DNA of 64,000 nucleotides from Sebastes aleutianus. Taxonomy: Eukaryota > Chordata > Actinopteri > Perciformes > Sebastidae. Below, piece by piece: positions 32,334 to 45,583 of this stretch. The stretch spans positions 9,697,977-9,761,976 of the forward strand of contig CAKAKS010000031.1 of assembly GCA_916700875.1 (NCBI GenBank), given 5' to 3'. The notes below the pieces were generated by a model. That model was not told the origin of the DNA. It saw only the letters and a list, made by a program, of their open reading frames with translations, and did no database searches. A program made the position numbers and the translations under genes. How positions within the stretch are numbered: position 1 is the stretch's first letter; the number at the start of each line of letters is the position of its first letter.

Positions 32334-35300
32334 ATGTTACTCCACTTTCTGGCTTTAGGGGCCTTTGTTTTCCAGGCTGAATGCTACTTTTCGGAGGAAT
32401 TGTTCCCGGAGGAGTCGAAGATGCAGCCTCCTACGGTGGTGGTCGCTCTCATAGCCCGGAATACAGCTCACTCTCTGCCTTACTACCTCGGAGCTCTGGA
32501 GAGACTCAACTACCCCAAAGAACGCATCTCTGTGTGGTGGGTTGTTTCTCCTGCATGGATACTGTCTGTCTGTCTGTCTGCCAGGCTTGTTTGTAGAGGG
32601 GGGTCACCCTTTTATCCGGCTATAGCAGCCGTTCAAAAGGTCAATTGCATTTAAATGAGTTGGTGAAAGCAGCAGCAGCACCCCTCCCTCTGTTCTCCCT
32701 CTGTGAGCCTTTCACACTCCAGGGATGATGCGTTCAGGGTCCTACTGTGACGCGTTCAGGGTCCTACTGTGGTGGGCTGCATGACCATTTTTTAGTTTCT
32801 GTCACAGCTTGTTTGTAACTGATCTTATAGCAATCATTTTCATAAAAAAAAATACAGCTAATGATTAAAAACCCACAAACTAAACTGTCCTCTAAGGGCT
32901 GTTAGCAGTTAAGCTGGATTACATGCCTCTGTGGGGTGCTGGAGTTGGAGTTTAATGTGTCATAAAGTGACCCTGATCTCATTTAAAATCCATTCTGCTT
33001 GTTCATTTTAAAGTTTGATTTTGACGAACCTGGATGTGAGAAGGAAGATTGAACTGTTGCTGGGTTGCCTAACAGTGCAAATAGAGCTGTGATGATCATA
33101 TAAATATATATAAATCACCATGCCAGTGGCGGATTAAGGTGGTCAGGGGCCCCTGTAAACTACTCTTTGTATGGGGGCCCCCTCCTCATCATGCCATGTG
33201 TAAAAAGTGTGCTAGGAATAATCCACGGCCCACAGGTACACACTTGGAAACACACACATTGAGACAGCCGTTACACTAAGCCTTAAAATATTTAGCAATT
33301 AAAGGGATTTTCTTTGGTAGATCTTGGTCACGGTGTTTTTTCAGCCGTTGTGCTTTTTGTGCCCCGCGTTGACGTTATTCTGTCCAGTAGTAGTGACAAA
33401 TCAGCTGCTTATTTTTTTTTTAAATGTGTCTTATGGAACGGTAGGGGCCAAGGTTGTTCTTTTTTTTTCTCTGAAGTACATTTAAATAATTAAAAATAAT
33501 CTGGCATGGCATAAACATGGGGCCCCTACAGGCTGCAGCCTAGGCAAGCCTGTGCATTAATCCACCCCAGCACGATACAATATTATATCGATTCTTTGGA
33601 TAATATTTGCTGATGTCACAAAGTCTGCCACGGTACGATTTTGATTCAATTCAGGGGCCTGCCATCGATATGAGACGATATAATATGCCCATTTAACACA
33701 ATCCGTTACATTTACTGTATATCAACTCACAAAAGCAACTAAAACCTGATTTGACAATTTTATTACTGAGCTCTCCCAGACATTTAAATAAAAAACAATC
33801 TATTCTTTTTAATAAAAAAGAATGAACATATAGTGGGAATTTCAAAATAAAGGCGTATCTTAAAGATGACGATATGTATCGATATTTTCACTTTGCATCG
33901 ATGATATTGGATCGTTGATCATTAAATGGATATATCAATCCAGATCAATGTATCCTTACACCCTTATTAAATTTGTTGTATAATAGTATTGTATGGAAAA
34001 AATCCTCTGTCACAGTATGAGTCATTTTATATCACAATATCAATATCATGATGAAGTACATTTTCTAAAAAAACAATTGAGAAGTTGTTAATGGATGAAA
34101 TAATTAGACAAGAATGTCTGTTCTCAGCTAATCCAGCAAATTACATAACTGACCAATAAAAATACTAAAAGTCATTTAAGAAAAATAAAAAAAATTGCAG
34201 TTAGAGCAGCAACGATTAATCGATTAGTTGTCAACTATTAAATTAATCGCCAACTTTTTTGATAATCGATTCATCGGTGTGAGTCATTTTTAAGTAAAAA
34301 AAGTTAAACAAAATTCTGATTCCAGCTTTTTAAATGTGAATATTTTCTGGTTTCTTTACTCCTCTATGACGGTAAACTGAATATCTTTGAGTTGTGGACT
34401 AAACAAGACATTTGAGGTCGTCATCTTGGGCTTTGGGGAACACTGATCGACATTTTTCACCATTTTCTGACATTTTATAGACCAAACAAATAATCGATTA
34501 ATTGAGAAAATACTCAACAGATTAATCGTAGTTGCAGCCCTAATTGTAAATAGAGAAGTTCTTCTAATTAATTTACAGTTAGGCCCAAAATGGTCTACTA
34601 TGCCAGGTGCTGTGATGACCATCTTTTCTTTTAAAGAAAGCTTTCTCAGAAATTGTTGAATTTGTCTGAGGGAAAAGAGATCCAACGCACATTTGATAGG
34701 AATATCATATGCATAACTGTCGGCTGCTCCACTGAATGTTTCAGCAGAATGTGCTTAAACATGTACAAGAAAAAGAAAAATGCTCCTCAATCACAGAGAT
34801 GAGACCGTAATTATGGTATGGTATGGTATGGTATTATGGTAATTATTTGTATGTGTTAAGACGAGACACTGCCAGAGCAAAATTATTGTTTTTCATACAC
34901 TTGACAAGTGAAAAGAAAACATCCAAAATACACATTTAGGGGTTTATTTTATCTATTTTTGTGTGTAGATTTCTCCTAAAATCACCAACAGTTAGCATTA
35001 GATAGTGCCTCATTTGCATTTTTAAACATAATATTTCAGAAAACTTTATGTAAGTAATCAACTGGGGAAGTTTCATGGTGATATCTATTCCTTGAAATTT
35101 TTACACTATTCACCTGGGGTGTCTCCACTTAAAGATGTGTTGAAATGAATTATTCCTCCATTAAACCAGCATTTGAAAACCTTCTTTCTCTGTGCTCCTC
35201 AGGGCAGCCACGGATCACAACACAGATAACACCACAGCTATACTGAAAGAGTGGCTTACTGTCATGCAGAAATTCTACCATTATGTTGAGTGGAGACCAA

Positions 35301-38300
35301 TGGACCAGCCCACGTAAGTCCAAATAATATGAATGTATTAAATTGTTATTAACAGCAGCAGGGAATCTGGGTAAGCGAACATCATGTGTACATCTAAGCA
35401 TTCTTACCCAGGACACGTGAAAGTTTACCATATAGCCTCTAAGCCTGTAGTGCACCTCCACTGTGTTGCCTAAAGACGACGCTCATTTGCACTTTGCATA
35501 ATGAGGAATGATGCAGCACGCCTCTGCTTGTCCGTACGTCTTATCTGCGTGGACATCTGTCTGAGCTGAAGAGGCCATCAGTGGAAATTATTTGTGCTTG
35601 TCAATGATACAGTCTGATCTGCTTACAGTCACTGAACTCTATAAAGTGTCAGTCTAGCTGTATTTAACGCCACTAATTTCTTTAACGCAACTTGCGATTT
35701 TTAGGTTATAGCAGTCTCAGTTTTAAAGGTAGGGTACCACGTCGTACTACCTTGTTGCAAAGGAGGCTAAATAATGCTCCAAACTTATGCTATATTTTGG
35801 TGAGGAAAAACTGACATGGCCATTTTCAAAGGGGTCCCTTGACCTCTGACCTCAAGATATGTGAATGAAAATGGGTTCTATGGGTACCAACGAGTCTCCC
35901 CTTTACAGACATGCCCACTTTATGATAATCACATGCAGTTTGGAGCAGGTCATAGTCAAGTCAGCACACTGACACACTGACAGCTGTTGTTGCCTGTTGG
36001 GCTTGAGTTTGCCATGTTATGATTTGAGCATATTTTTTATGCTAAATGCAGTACCTGTGAGGGTTTCTGGACAATATTTGTCATTGTTTTGTGTTGTTAA
36101 TTTTATATATATATATATACATTTGCATAAAGCAGCATATTTGCCCACTCCCATGTTGATAAGAGTATTGAATACATGACAAATCTCCCTTTAAGGCACA
36201 TTTTGAAAAGATAAAAAATGTAATTTGCGATTAATCGTGATTAACTACAGACAATCATGCGATTATTCGCGAGCTAGTATAGACATATACAGTGTTGACT
36301 ACATATAGAAACCAGCCTAATTCAATTAGTTGTAAATTATGAGATATAAGGTAAGATAAGATAAGATAAGATAAGATATGATAAGATAAGATAATCCTTT
36401 ATTAGACCCACAGCAGGGAAATTTGCAGGATTACAGCAGCAAAGGGGTACAGGGCAAACAACAACAGGCATCATTAAAAAAACAAAAGAAGATCTAATAA
36501 ATAAGCAAGTAAACAATAAAGATATACTCAGTAAGTGTACAGTAAAAAACAAGATATCAAAAAAGAGACTGAATGAGTGGTTTCCCAATATTGTACATAT
36601 GAATATGAAATGTTGATATTGCACAGAATATTGATATTGCAAAGTGGTATACGTACATGAGGTATGAGATGATACAGATCTAGAGATGAAACAATCTACT
36701 ATAATGTCCTTATTATTTCTCTCTGTCTCAGGTCCTATGCAGGAGAGCTGGGTCCTAAGCATTGGCCCAACAGCAGATATGAGTACGTGATGAAGCTGAA
36801 GCAGGCAGCGCTCAACTTCGCCAGGAAACGCTGGGCCGATTACATCCTGGTACATAATAAGATAATCTCTCTTGTGACATTAGCGTAAGATTCATGTTGG
36901 CTCCTTCCCCTTGATTTATCCGATGAGATTTTCTTCCCTCTCTGTTGCCGTTTTTGCATCCAAGAAAAACTTTTGGCAACGATCGTTCCAGAGACACGAC
37001 ACTCTCAATCTGCTTTTTGTCTCTTTCCTCCTCTGTGTCTCCGTTTCAGTACGCTGACACAGACAATATCCTCACCAACCCAGAAACCCTCAACCTGATG
37101 ATAGCGGAGAACAAGTCGGCCATCGCTCCCATGCTGGACTCTCAGGGAGCGTACTCCAACTACTGGTGTGGTATCACTCCACAGGTGAGTGTGAGCTTGA
37201 TAGTGGAAGGGGACACATGAGGCAGCATGCAAAAATGACGAAAAAATAACTTCTTTATATCAAGATTCCTCCGACACATGGATATCTGATACCTGCACCC
37301 ACCTGTAAATATTTGTTTTAAAGTAACCGTCCTTTTTTGTTGTTGTCCTGACTCTCTTACCGTACATCCTAATCCATTTCTCTCTCAGGGATACTATCGT
37401 CGAACAGCAGAGTATTTCCCAACCCGTCATCGCCACAGACTGGGCTGCTTCCCCGTGCCCATGATCCACTCCACCGTGCTGCTGGATTTAAGAAAGGAAG
37501 GCATGAAGAAACTGGCCTTCTACCCTCCTCACAGCGACTACTCGTGGCCCTACGACGACATCATCGTGTTCGCCTTCTCCTGCCGGGCTGCAGGTTTGTT
37601 AGCGCTTCTTGTTTGTGGTTATGTTTTTTTAATCACATCCACAATTATGTCTTTTAGAGAGGAAAAACCTATGATGTTACACAATGTCCATTTATGGATT
37701 CATTCATAATTTGATGCTGCTCAGAGGTCCAGATGTACCTGTGTAACAAGGAGCGCTACGGCTACCTGAACGTCCCGGCCAAGCCTCAACACACCTTGGA
37801 AGACGATCGCCTCAACTTTGTCCATGTCCAGCTTGAGTCAATGAGTAAGAAGAGATTATATTCACTAATAATATTAATAAAGACAAATGCTGATAGAGAA
37901 TAAAAAAAAAAGAGGGATACACAGACTGAAAAAAATAGATGAAAAGCATAAAACAGCATTTGTCTGGCTGTATATCAACCATGTCTGTGCAAGTTCATCG
38001 TGTTGTGTTGGTTCAGCTTTGTTTTATTGTTTATGTTCGTCTCTTCTAACGTGTGTTACCTCTTTGTCAAACAGTCGATGGTCCTCCGATGCACCCCTCA
38101 CGATTCGTCTCCATGTTCCCCAAACAGAGAGACCTCATGGGCTTTGATGAGGTGAGAGACACCCCATTCTTTTTCTGGTAGAAGTAGCTTTAAGGGACGC
38201 CATCATTTCTGATATATTGATATACTGCTTACATTGTATACTGTGTATACACATTAGATTGTGTTTCAACTAGCGTGGTAGTCCCAGCATCTGTGGAAAA

Positions 38301-41300
38301 AACATTGTAACTTCTCAACTTTTAAGTCTGAAATGATTGTAAGTGGGGTAAGTTCTTACATATTTACTCTGATTTCTGGATGGTATTAATCAAAATCCTG
38401 GCTGTGTCTTGCCTGTCTTGACATCTGCTTTTAATTCCATTTTCAAACTCACACAATGGACAATACAATTCTGAGTAAACCTGAAGCATTATTACTGAAT
38501 TTTTTTTGGAAAGAATTTAGTTTAAGCAGACTTGTTAACAGAAGTCAAAGATGGGAGTTAATAATATACATTTCAGTTACGTCAAGCAGTTATAACAGAG
38601 TTAAATAACCATTTGCCCTCCTCTCCTCAGATATATCTGATTAATCTGCGACGGCGTACTGACCGCAGAGACCGGATGTTGTTCTCCCTGAATGAGCTGG
38701 AGATTGATGTCAAGGTGGTGGACGCTGTGGATGGAAAGTGAGTACACTCTTAGGGAAAGACTGAATATACTGTAGCGAGATCACTCAACTGGCTCAGATA
38801 GAGAGTGTGTTTTGAGAGTGTCTGTGAAAAAAAGAGAGAAAAATCAATACCGAAATAGAAGATACTGACAGGAGATGTACATTGGAGTATGGTTGGTGTG
38901 AAGGAAAGAAAATGTATTGATACATAAACTCGTGTTTTGGTTTAATTCACAATGGTAGTGGATTCCCAGATAGTATCCTGATATTTAATGCAAATTCTGA
39001 ATGGAAAAATAGCTTCTTTATTATGGACATGCAGTTATCTATCTGTGCAAAAGAAACAGTGTAAAGAAGACATTTACCACTGAAAAAATATATTTTTGAA
39101 TAATTCTCGCTGTACATGTGCACAACATTTCGAAGGTAGCATTAAAAGAAAATGTGCATTGAGGTTGTATTGAAATATGGGATTATAATAATACAACACC
39201 CGTGTGTGTTTGCAGTGCTCTGAACAGCAGTGACATTAAGATCCTGGGTGTTGACCTGCTGCCAGGCTACTATGACCCGTTCAATGGACGCACCCTGACC
39301 AAAGGAGAGGTGGGCTGCTTCCTCAGCCACTACTTCATCTGGAAGGAGGTGAGAAAACACAAAGATATTATACATGATAGTCTTTATTGGTATGACTGGC
39401 AGTGGTTTGCAGAGAACAACACAGGTAATATATTGAAGAGGATGAATGATGGCCATCTGTTTATCAAATACAAAACCCACCAAATGTTTTTTATAGCATT
39501 CACTGCAATTGATAACATTTTTAATTATAAATCAATTATAAATAAATAAAAAAACTAAATTTCAAAGACTCAAATTCAAAGAACCAAACTCAAATTGTGC
39601 CATATAGGTAACATATTTGCTATTTAACTAATAACTACTTGCATGTTTAGTCATTTTTTCTTTGCGATTTAAAAAAAAAGATTTCCAAATTTTCAATTTG
39701 GGTTTTACCAACTTGGAAATGGACCCGAAATGGAACACAAGCCTATTAAGTATTAACCTGACCCGCCAGATGGTTTGTTACACAGTACCAGCTGACAAGC
39801 CGTCATTGCAAACTGTTTGGAAAAGGGCGGGCATCATCTGTCAATCAAACTCTTGCTGGAGCCAGTCAGGAGAAGAGTGAAAACATATTTAGTTTTACCA
39901 TGGAGAAAAGCCTTCAGTGCCGTTCTTTTCTCTTCTTTCAGTGAAGAAATACGTAATACGTTGTTTAGAACTTAAGTAAACTAACTGACACTCTCAGGTC
40001 ATATTTTAACCCTTTTTGTGTTTCACCCCTCTATCTCTGTCCCATCTTTTTTTACCCCATCAATTTAGTTTTTAATGACAAAATCTTGAAAGTTTTTTTC
40101 CCTCTGTTTTCCTTAACACACGTTTTTACTCTCTTCTCCTCAGATGGTGGACTTGCAGATGGACAAGGCGCTGGTGTTTGAAGACGACGTTCGTTTCCAA
40201 GCCAACTTCAAACGACGATCACTCAAACTGATGGAGGAGGTGGAGCAGTTGGAGCTGGACTGGGACATCATGTAAGATGGACACTTGTTAACGCTCTGTC
40301 CACACAGGGAACTTCAGCAGCGTGCGGCGGAAACTGCGGAACCTGTTGTTATTTATTTTGGCATCCACGTCAATAGGTTAGAGCCGCCACACTGCTCTGC
40401 GTGAACAGGACAGTGTTGTAGAAAATGCGGTGACTTGCACGGCTCCATGCATGAATAAAGTACCAGCTTTTAATTGTGGATCATTACTATTATTTACAAT
40501 GAGCTCTTGCAGCTTAACCTTTTTCTGTCTAAAATAAATATAATTTACATTTATAATGAAATGAAATGGCCATTATGAAAGTCAAACTCAATGTAGAAAG
40601 AAAGAGCTGGCAGCAGCAGCCCAACAGCAGCAGGAACACTGCCAGTGTGGATGCCACACGCGTGAAACAAGCAGCCGCTCAGCGAGGCAACCGCCACGCG
40701 CTGCTGACGTTCCCTGTGTGTACAGAACCTAGTTAGGTTAAGTCAATACCGTTTTCTGAAAAGTATGCTGTGTGTGTGTGTGTGTGTGTAGAGGAATGGG
40801 GTCAGAAGTCAGAGGAAAAAATTTACGTCCAGGAATGCACGTCACACACTGTGTGTGTGTGTGTGTGTCAGCGTTTCTGTGATTAAGGCCTCTGCAGGAC
40901 ATAGAAACAAACGTTTTTAATTGAAATCAAACTGACATGATTAGACAAAACAGATGAAAGCATTTTGAAAGCATCTATCAGCAGAAGGATGGGAAATGTA
41001 CCAGCATTTTTGTTGTGTGTCTTGTGGTTACCATGACTTTCTGAAAATGGTTACACATGCGGAACAAATGCTGCAAAAAAAGATGATACTTCAAAAGTGA
41101 TTTCCAGCACATGTGGCAAAAAAGAACTGCAGCATTGCAGCCGATTTTCAGGATGTTTTAGAGATTGCCTCATTTCTTCTTCACCACTTTATTTTTATCC
41201 TTTTTTTTCCTTTTTTTTTTTTCCAACGTTGCTACAGATACTTTGGCAGGAAGCAGATCAATCCCGGAAAGGAGGAACCGGTGGAGAACGTTCACAACTT

Positions 41301-44300
41301 GGTAATGGCCGACTACTCGTATTGGACTCTGTCCTACGCCATCTCCCTGCAGGGAGCCCAAAAACTGCTCAACGCTGAGCCACTGTCCAAGATGCTTCCT
41401 GTTGATGAATTCCTTCCCATCATGTATGACAAACATCCCAAGTATGTATGATGACAACGCTGAATCAACTTTTCTTGTTTTAATTTTGATGAACATTTTG
41501 GTGAAATTATGTAGTTTGTTTCGTGTCAATAATTTTCACATTCAAGTCACAGAGATGTGTTTTTCAGCACTCTAAAACCTCCCTCTGCTGCCAGGCCTGT
41601 AATTCTAAATCTGACCTCATGATTGCTACAAACATTCCTCACAATAGTTACCTAAACTTGCATACACACTATATATTTAGCCTAGGTTTTTTTTGTGGAG
41701 TGAGTAGACAAAATAACTATAGTGAAGTCTGTGGTTTCTTTGGAGAAAAAAAAAAAAGGTCAGCTTTGTCCATAATCTCTGTTCTTGTCAGTTTAATGTG
41801 CAGCGCTTGTCAAGCTGAATTAGAACGCCACATTTCAAAGTAGGTCTTAAATCTTTTTTCTCTTTATGGTTTGCAGGTTTCGTGTCTTTCTGGGAATGAT
41901 TGCCTAGATTTTGGGCAACGTGGACTGCCACTTTTTTTATGCACAGTGTGGTTGCCAGATACACTTTAACAAGCAGAGGGGGAGTCCAGATGTGTTTGTG
42001 ATAAACTTGTGCTGAGCTTTGTAAAAATAACATTTCCTTCAATGTATTTAGCCACACTATCGGCAGCTTGAGGGTTATAAATGTCCCCTGGTCTGACTTG
42101 TAGTCAGGAGTAAAATATCTCAGCAACTATTGGATGGATTGACATGGAATTTTGTACAGACAGTCGTGCCCACAGGATGAATCCCAATTACTTTTGTGAC
42201 CTCAGACAATTCCACATTTTTGGTTTTCAGTGAAATGTCTCGCCAACTATTGGATGGATTGCCATGAACTTTGGTACCAACATTAATGTTCCCCTCAGGA
42301 TGAATTTTAATAAGTTTGGCGATCCCTTAACTTTTCAATAAGCTCCATCATGATTGTCCAGTACTTGCCACCATCCCATCCCATATTTACAAAACTAATG
42401 ACATTCCCATTTAGTGCTACTTAGTAGATGTTACATACTCAACGTATTCTCATGCAACGTATTTCGTATGATATCTTACGAAAAGTTATTCCTCCTTTTC
42501 GTTTGTTTTCCTACGAATGTCCAGCAACACTTGTTGATTTCCACTCGTTACATGCATACAGTCTTTTAAAAAAAAACAACTTTCATCTTCACAGGAAAAA
42601 ACTTCCTTAGGTTTAGGCAACAAAACTACTTAGTTAAGTTTAAGCAACAAAACTACTCGATTAGGTTTAGGAAAAGATTGTGGTTTGGCTAAAAATAACT
42701 TCGGAAGTGTCGTAACTTAAGCTCCTAAGTTACTAGTCAAATAAATCAACGTTGACTTCTGCTTTCATAAGAGACACGAACGCCAGTCTCCTGGGCAAAA
42801 GTCCAGTATTTTTTGACCAGCCGATCCACCCCGACCTCCTCCCTACGTGGCGTTCTACGCTATTTATAGTTACTGGTTCACGATTACATGAATTACGCAC
42901 GAAATTGCTTTTGTGGGATACGTACAAATTCCAGTGCTTAGCTTTTCGTAGGTATAGCTATGACCTTTGTGTGAGAACAGTCTGACATGCTAACATGGTA
43001 AACTAAGACAGTGAACTTGGTTAACACCATACCTGCTAAACATTAGCATGTTAGCATTGTCATCATGACATGGTAGCATGCCAACATAAGCATTTTTCTT
43101 GGTTTCATAGGTGGTCCAACCAAGGTTGTCTCAAAACAGCAACAACATTAAGGTCCTCCCACCAGTCCAAAAATGTCCACCACCTCCTCCTCTGTCCCAT
43201 AACCCATTTAAAGGGGACCTATTATGTTTATTTTCAGTTGCATACTTGTATTTTGGGTTTCTACTAGAACATGTTTACATGCTTTGATGTTCAAAAAAAC
43301 TTTTTTTTTTTCTCATACCGGCTGTGCTGCAGCGACCTCTTTTCACCCTCTGTCTGAAACGCTCTGTCTGGGCTCCGCTCTAAAGCCCTAGACACACCAA
43401 CCCAACATCAGACAACTAGTAGCGATGAAGGCCACCTGTTGCGTCGCCTCACTTCGCCCTTTGTTTTGGCCGACAAGTTGCACTCGAACACACGGCAAAG
43501 ACTACAGCCGACGGTAAACTACCACGTATGTTCAGCGCCTGCGTGAAATGAAATAACTCTCCCTACCAGCAGGTTGTGGTACTCTGTATTCGTCATTCAA
43601 AAAGGGAAACATAACATAACATAAAGACATTGTCACATGCATTCATTTTCGTCTTTGAAACACTTCAGTTTTCTAATATATATACAGTACTTCACTTCAA
43701 GTTTTTTTATCAATTCATTTGCTGCATCTCTATGCAATCCTGACCCTAACTCTAACCCCAATCTCCCTGACATTAGCCCTAACCAAACGACTTTTCTCAT
43801 CATCCCTCAGTTATGATTTAGCAGAGTAACTGAGACACATATGTGGCAAGAGAGATGAAATGCACCTTAGGCTGAAGGGGCCTGCGAACCAGAAGGCTTG
43901 GCAGTGTCTGTGTGCTCCATCATGTGTGGAAAACTGGCTTATAGCCAACCCACTTTCTCTATTCTCTCTCTCTCTCTCTCTCACCTCTGTGATTCTAATT
44001 TGATATGCTTGACTGGTCCGCTAAGAATGCACAACAACCGCATGCCACACATCGGTCCTGCTGTCGCCCCTCCATGCTAAGAGTAACTGAACTGTCTTGG
44101 AAAATCAGCCTCCGTCTCCATCTCTTGTCAAAATCAGTGTATTCCAAATAAATCACAAAATATTACTGAGTCGTAGGGGAATAAAAATCTGTGATACAGT
44201 CTCAAATGAAATCACATCTATATAATCCCCTATCACTGTTCTCTCTCTCTTGCAGTAAGGACTACAAGTCCCATTTCCCCAACAGAAACTTGCAAGCCTA

Positions 44301-44490
44301 CAGTACACGCCCCCTCCTGGTCCAGCCGTGCCACTACGCCGGTGATCCCCAGTGGGTGAGCGACACAGAGACGTCGACTCTGTGGGACGACGACGCCGTG
44401 CGCACCGATTGGAGGGGTTCCCACAAGACCCTGAAAGGGGCCGCGCCGCCGGCCGGCGTGCTGTCAGCTGCCCACAGGGATGAACTTTAG
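32334..44490 (+). CDS. cercam: CERCAM, GT25-family glycosyltransferase-like ER protein, complete
   Basis: Twelve exons: 32334-32536, 35203-35313, 36732-36849, 37050-37184, 37389-37593, 37725-37844, 38075-38151, 38631-38737, 39216-39348, 40144-40271, 41238-41441 and 44256-44490. All have GT/AG junctions and consistent phases, summing to 1,776 nt (591 aa plus stop), near the roughly 595 aa of human CERCAM. Residues 1-18 form a hydrophobic signal peptide. The N-terminal half carries YADTDN (145-150), a DxD-type motif. The GT25 domain starts near IYLINLRRRTDRRDR (324) and includes VFEDDVRF (414-421) and GAQKLL. The chain ends in RDEL, an ER-retention signal. Possible N-glycosylation sites are N77 (NTT) and N362 (NSS). 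COLGALT1/2, its relatives, galactosylate hydroxylysine of collagens in the ER; human CERCAM was reported to lack that activity, so the substrate is open. The position beside urm1/mir-219 and the HYAGD...SDTETS tail favour cercam over colgalt1/2. Confidence 0.96.
33124..33570. mobile_element. hAT-like MITE in cercam intron 1
   Basis: Begins CAGTGGCGGATTAAGG; the right end read in reverse is CTGGGGTGGATTAATG. Flanking 8-mers CACCATGC and CACGATAC share 6 of 8 bases. No ORF. Confidence 0.65.
33571..33965. repeat. CGATA-rich dispersed repeat
   Basis: Contains CACGATACAATATTATATCG, GATATGAGACGATATAATATG and GATATCG-type motifs common in fish repeats of this kind. It directly abuts the preceding MITE. 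Borders are approximate. Confidence 0.5.
34202..34542. mobile_element. TAGGGCTGCAAC-type MITE in cercam intron 1
   Basis: The left end TAGAGCAGCAACGATTAATC and the reverse complement of the right end (TAGGGCTGCAACTACGATTAATC, allowing a 3-nt gap) form inverted repeats. ATAATCGATT motifs lie just inside both ends. Length is about 340 bp, with no real ORF. Confidence 0.75.
34814..34842. repeat. (TATGG)n microsatellite
   Basis: Five to six TATGG units in cercam intron 1. Confidence 0.85.
35665..36262. mobile_element. Fish dispersed repeat in cercam intron 2
   Basis: Carries inverted GCGATTA/TAATCGC-type terminal motifs (TTTAACGC...TTGCGATT on the left; TTTGCGATTAATCG on the right) and a body containing GGGGTCCCTTGACCTCTGACC and CACACTGACAGCTGTTG, which I recognise as a frequent percomorph repeat. 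Non-autonomous. Borders approximate. Confidence 0.6.
36347..36690 (-). mobile_element. Retroposon 3' end with (TTATC)n tail
   Basis: On the - strand the element ends in TAATAAAGGATTATCTTATC followed by more TTATC units (36348-36400 on +). CTGCTGTAATCCTGC upstream is shared with 63234-63345. This is a typical truncated non-LTR element, lying just before cercam exon 3. Confidence 0.6.
39620..40090. other. cercam intron 9 sequence, no firm element
   Basis: AT-rich DNA with a GC-richer centre (39720-39880). Possibly an old repeat, but no terminal repeats could be found. Confidence 0.35.
40294..40730. mobile_element. Harbinger-like MITE in cercam intron 10
   Basis: Left CTCTGTCCACACAGGGAAC and right end reversed TTCTGTACACACAGGGAAC are inverted repeats extending to TCAGCAGC. 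The interior shares ATGAATAAAGTACC, CTTTTAATTGTGGAT and GACTTGCAC-type blocks, in inverted orientation, with 57042-57662, so the two are relatives. No ORF. Confidence 0.75.
42105..43100. mobile_element. Dispersed fish repeat split by a younger insertion (cercam intron 11)
   Basis: The left part repeats TATTGGATGGATTG twice (about 42128 and 42249) and ends in TTTAGTGCTACTTAGTAGATG (to about 42430). The right part resumes with CATGCTAACATGGTAAACTAAG (about 42985) and TTAGCATGTTAGCATTGTCA. In other fish copies I know, these two parts are adjacent, so the intervening 42437-42985 appears to be an insertion. Confidence 0.6.
42437..42985. mobile_element. CCTAAACC-family element, reverse orientation, nested
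   Basis: Contains TTAGGTTTAGGCAACAAAAC and related blocks (reverse of the motif in 17262-18037 and 19434-19882), and weak inverted ends (GTATTCTCATGCA and, reversed, CTGTTCTCACACA). It sits inside the older repeat 42105-43100. Confidence 0.6.
43208..43384. mobile_element. Truncated GGGGACCTATTATG repeat
   Basis: Begins AAAGGGGACCTATTATG and continues with GTTTCTACTAGAACATGTTTAC, the 5' part of a widespread fish MITE. It is cut off at about 43384 where another element fragment begins. Confidence 0.55.
43385..43612. mobile_element. Fragment of the 58800-59450 MITE family
   Basis: Shares AAGCCC.AGACACACCAA, TGTTGCGTCGCCTCAC, AGACTACAGCCGACGG and TTCAAAAAGGGAAAC with 58800-59040. The right half and right terminus are missing. 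Confidence 0.65.
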
Positions 44491-45583
44491 TGCGGAGCGG
44501 ACGTAGCTGTGGAGGGTCAAAAGGTCGCAAGGTCAGAGGGGCAGATGCTGAGAAGAGAAAGTGTTCCCAGACTTTATTTCAGTCCACTCTGTGTCACATC
44601 ACCGACATGCTCAGTGTCATTTAAACTGGACTTTTCAAAGCATGTCCGAAAGTGTGCGGCACAAGAGGAAAACAATATAAGGGAGAATGTTAATTGTAAA
44701 GACGTGTAAAACGAGGGGTGTTTTAATACTTGTACAGATGTCAATCCACCCTTTAAATTCTTTTTTCTTTTATTCAGACATTTTTAATATTCTGAGAGTT
44801 TACACAGTTTGTATGGCTGATGTTTTTGTTTGAATGTATGCTTCTGATGGTTTGCGTGCTTGGGATGATTGCATGTTTCGTAATGCTAATTACACAGCTT
44901 TTAAAAGGACACAGAAGAGGCGGCTTTGCAAGAACTTTTATTTTTTAATCTGTTGAGCGCTGACAGAAGCTCCAGTAGCTGCACTGTTCATAACTCCTGG
45001 CAAGTCTGGACAAAAGTGTCATGTTGTTATTGCTTTAATTTCTCTTTTTTCTATATCTGTCTGTCTATTCATTTCTCCATTTTTACATGTCTTCCATCGG
45101 GACTGTTAAAAGATACATTTGTATTTAACACAAAGCCAGACTGACCCTAATTCATATTTACAATTTACAGTTTTAAAGCTGATGTACCTCATGGTTTCTA
45201 GGGACTCTGTTTCAGTGGTTATAGTCAGGAAGTATTTTCTTAGTGAAACTTAACACATTGAATGTTTGCGTTTGAACAATCTAAGCTTCTTTACTTTGAC
45301 TCATTAGACTACCTTTTCCTCTGTGGCTGTGTTTGAATATTTTTGACATTTAGCCACAAAAATTGGATTTCAAGATCAGAGTTTGTATAATAATATTTAT
45401 TTAGCACTCCCAATTCTACCACCACAAGGTCATCTTTTCCACTATGGCTTTTTAATTGTATGTCTTTGGAAGTATCGTACTGTATTTATGTACTGTAGAC
45501 TGAGAAATTATATAATGTGATCTATTATTCTCGAGCTAAATCCAAAAAATATTGATTTGGAGTATAAGATGAATCTGACATTA

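Noticed and set aside
32537..32654. Extension of cercam exon 1 reading frame to 106 aa
   Set aside because: This is read-through into intron 1 past a valid donor at 32537; exon 2 restores the conserved sequence in phase.
36337..36855. 172-aa - strand ORF
   Set aside because: Runs antisense through cercam exon 3 and the retroposon tail (repeated LILSY residues); no family recognised.
44153..44530. 125-aa ORF antisense to the last cercam exon
   Set aside because: Shadow of a GC-rich coding exon; arginine/proline-rich with no domain.
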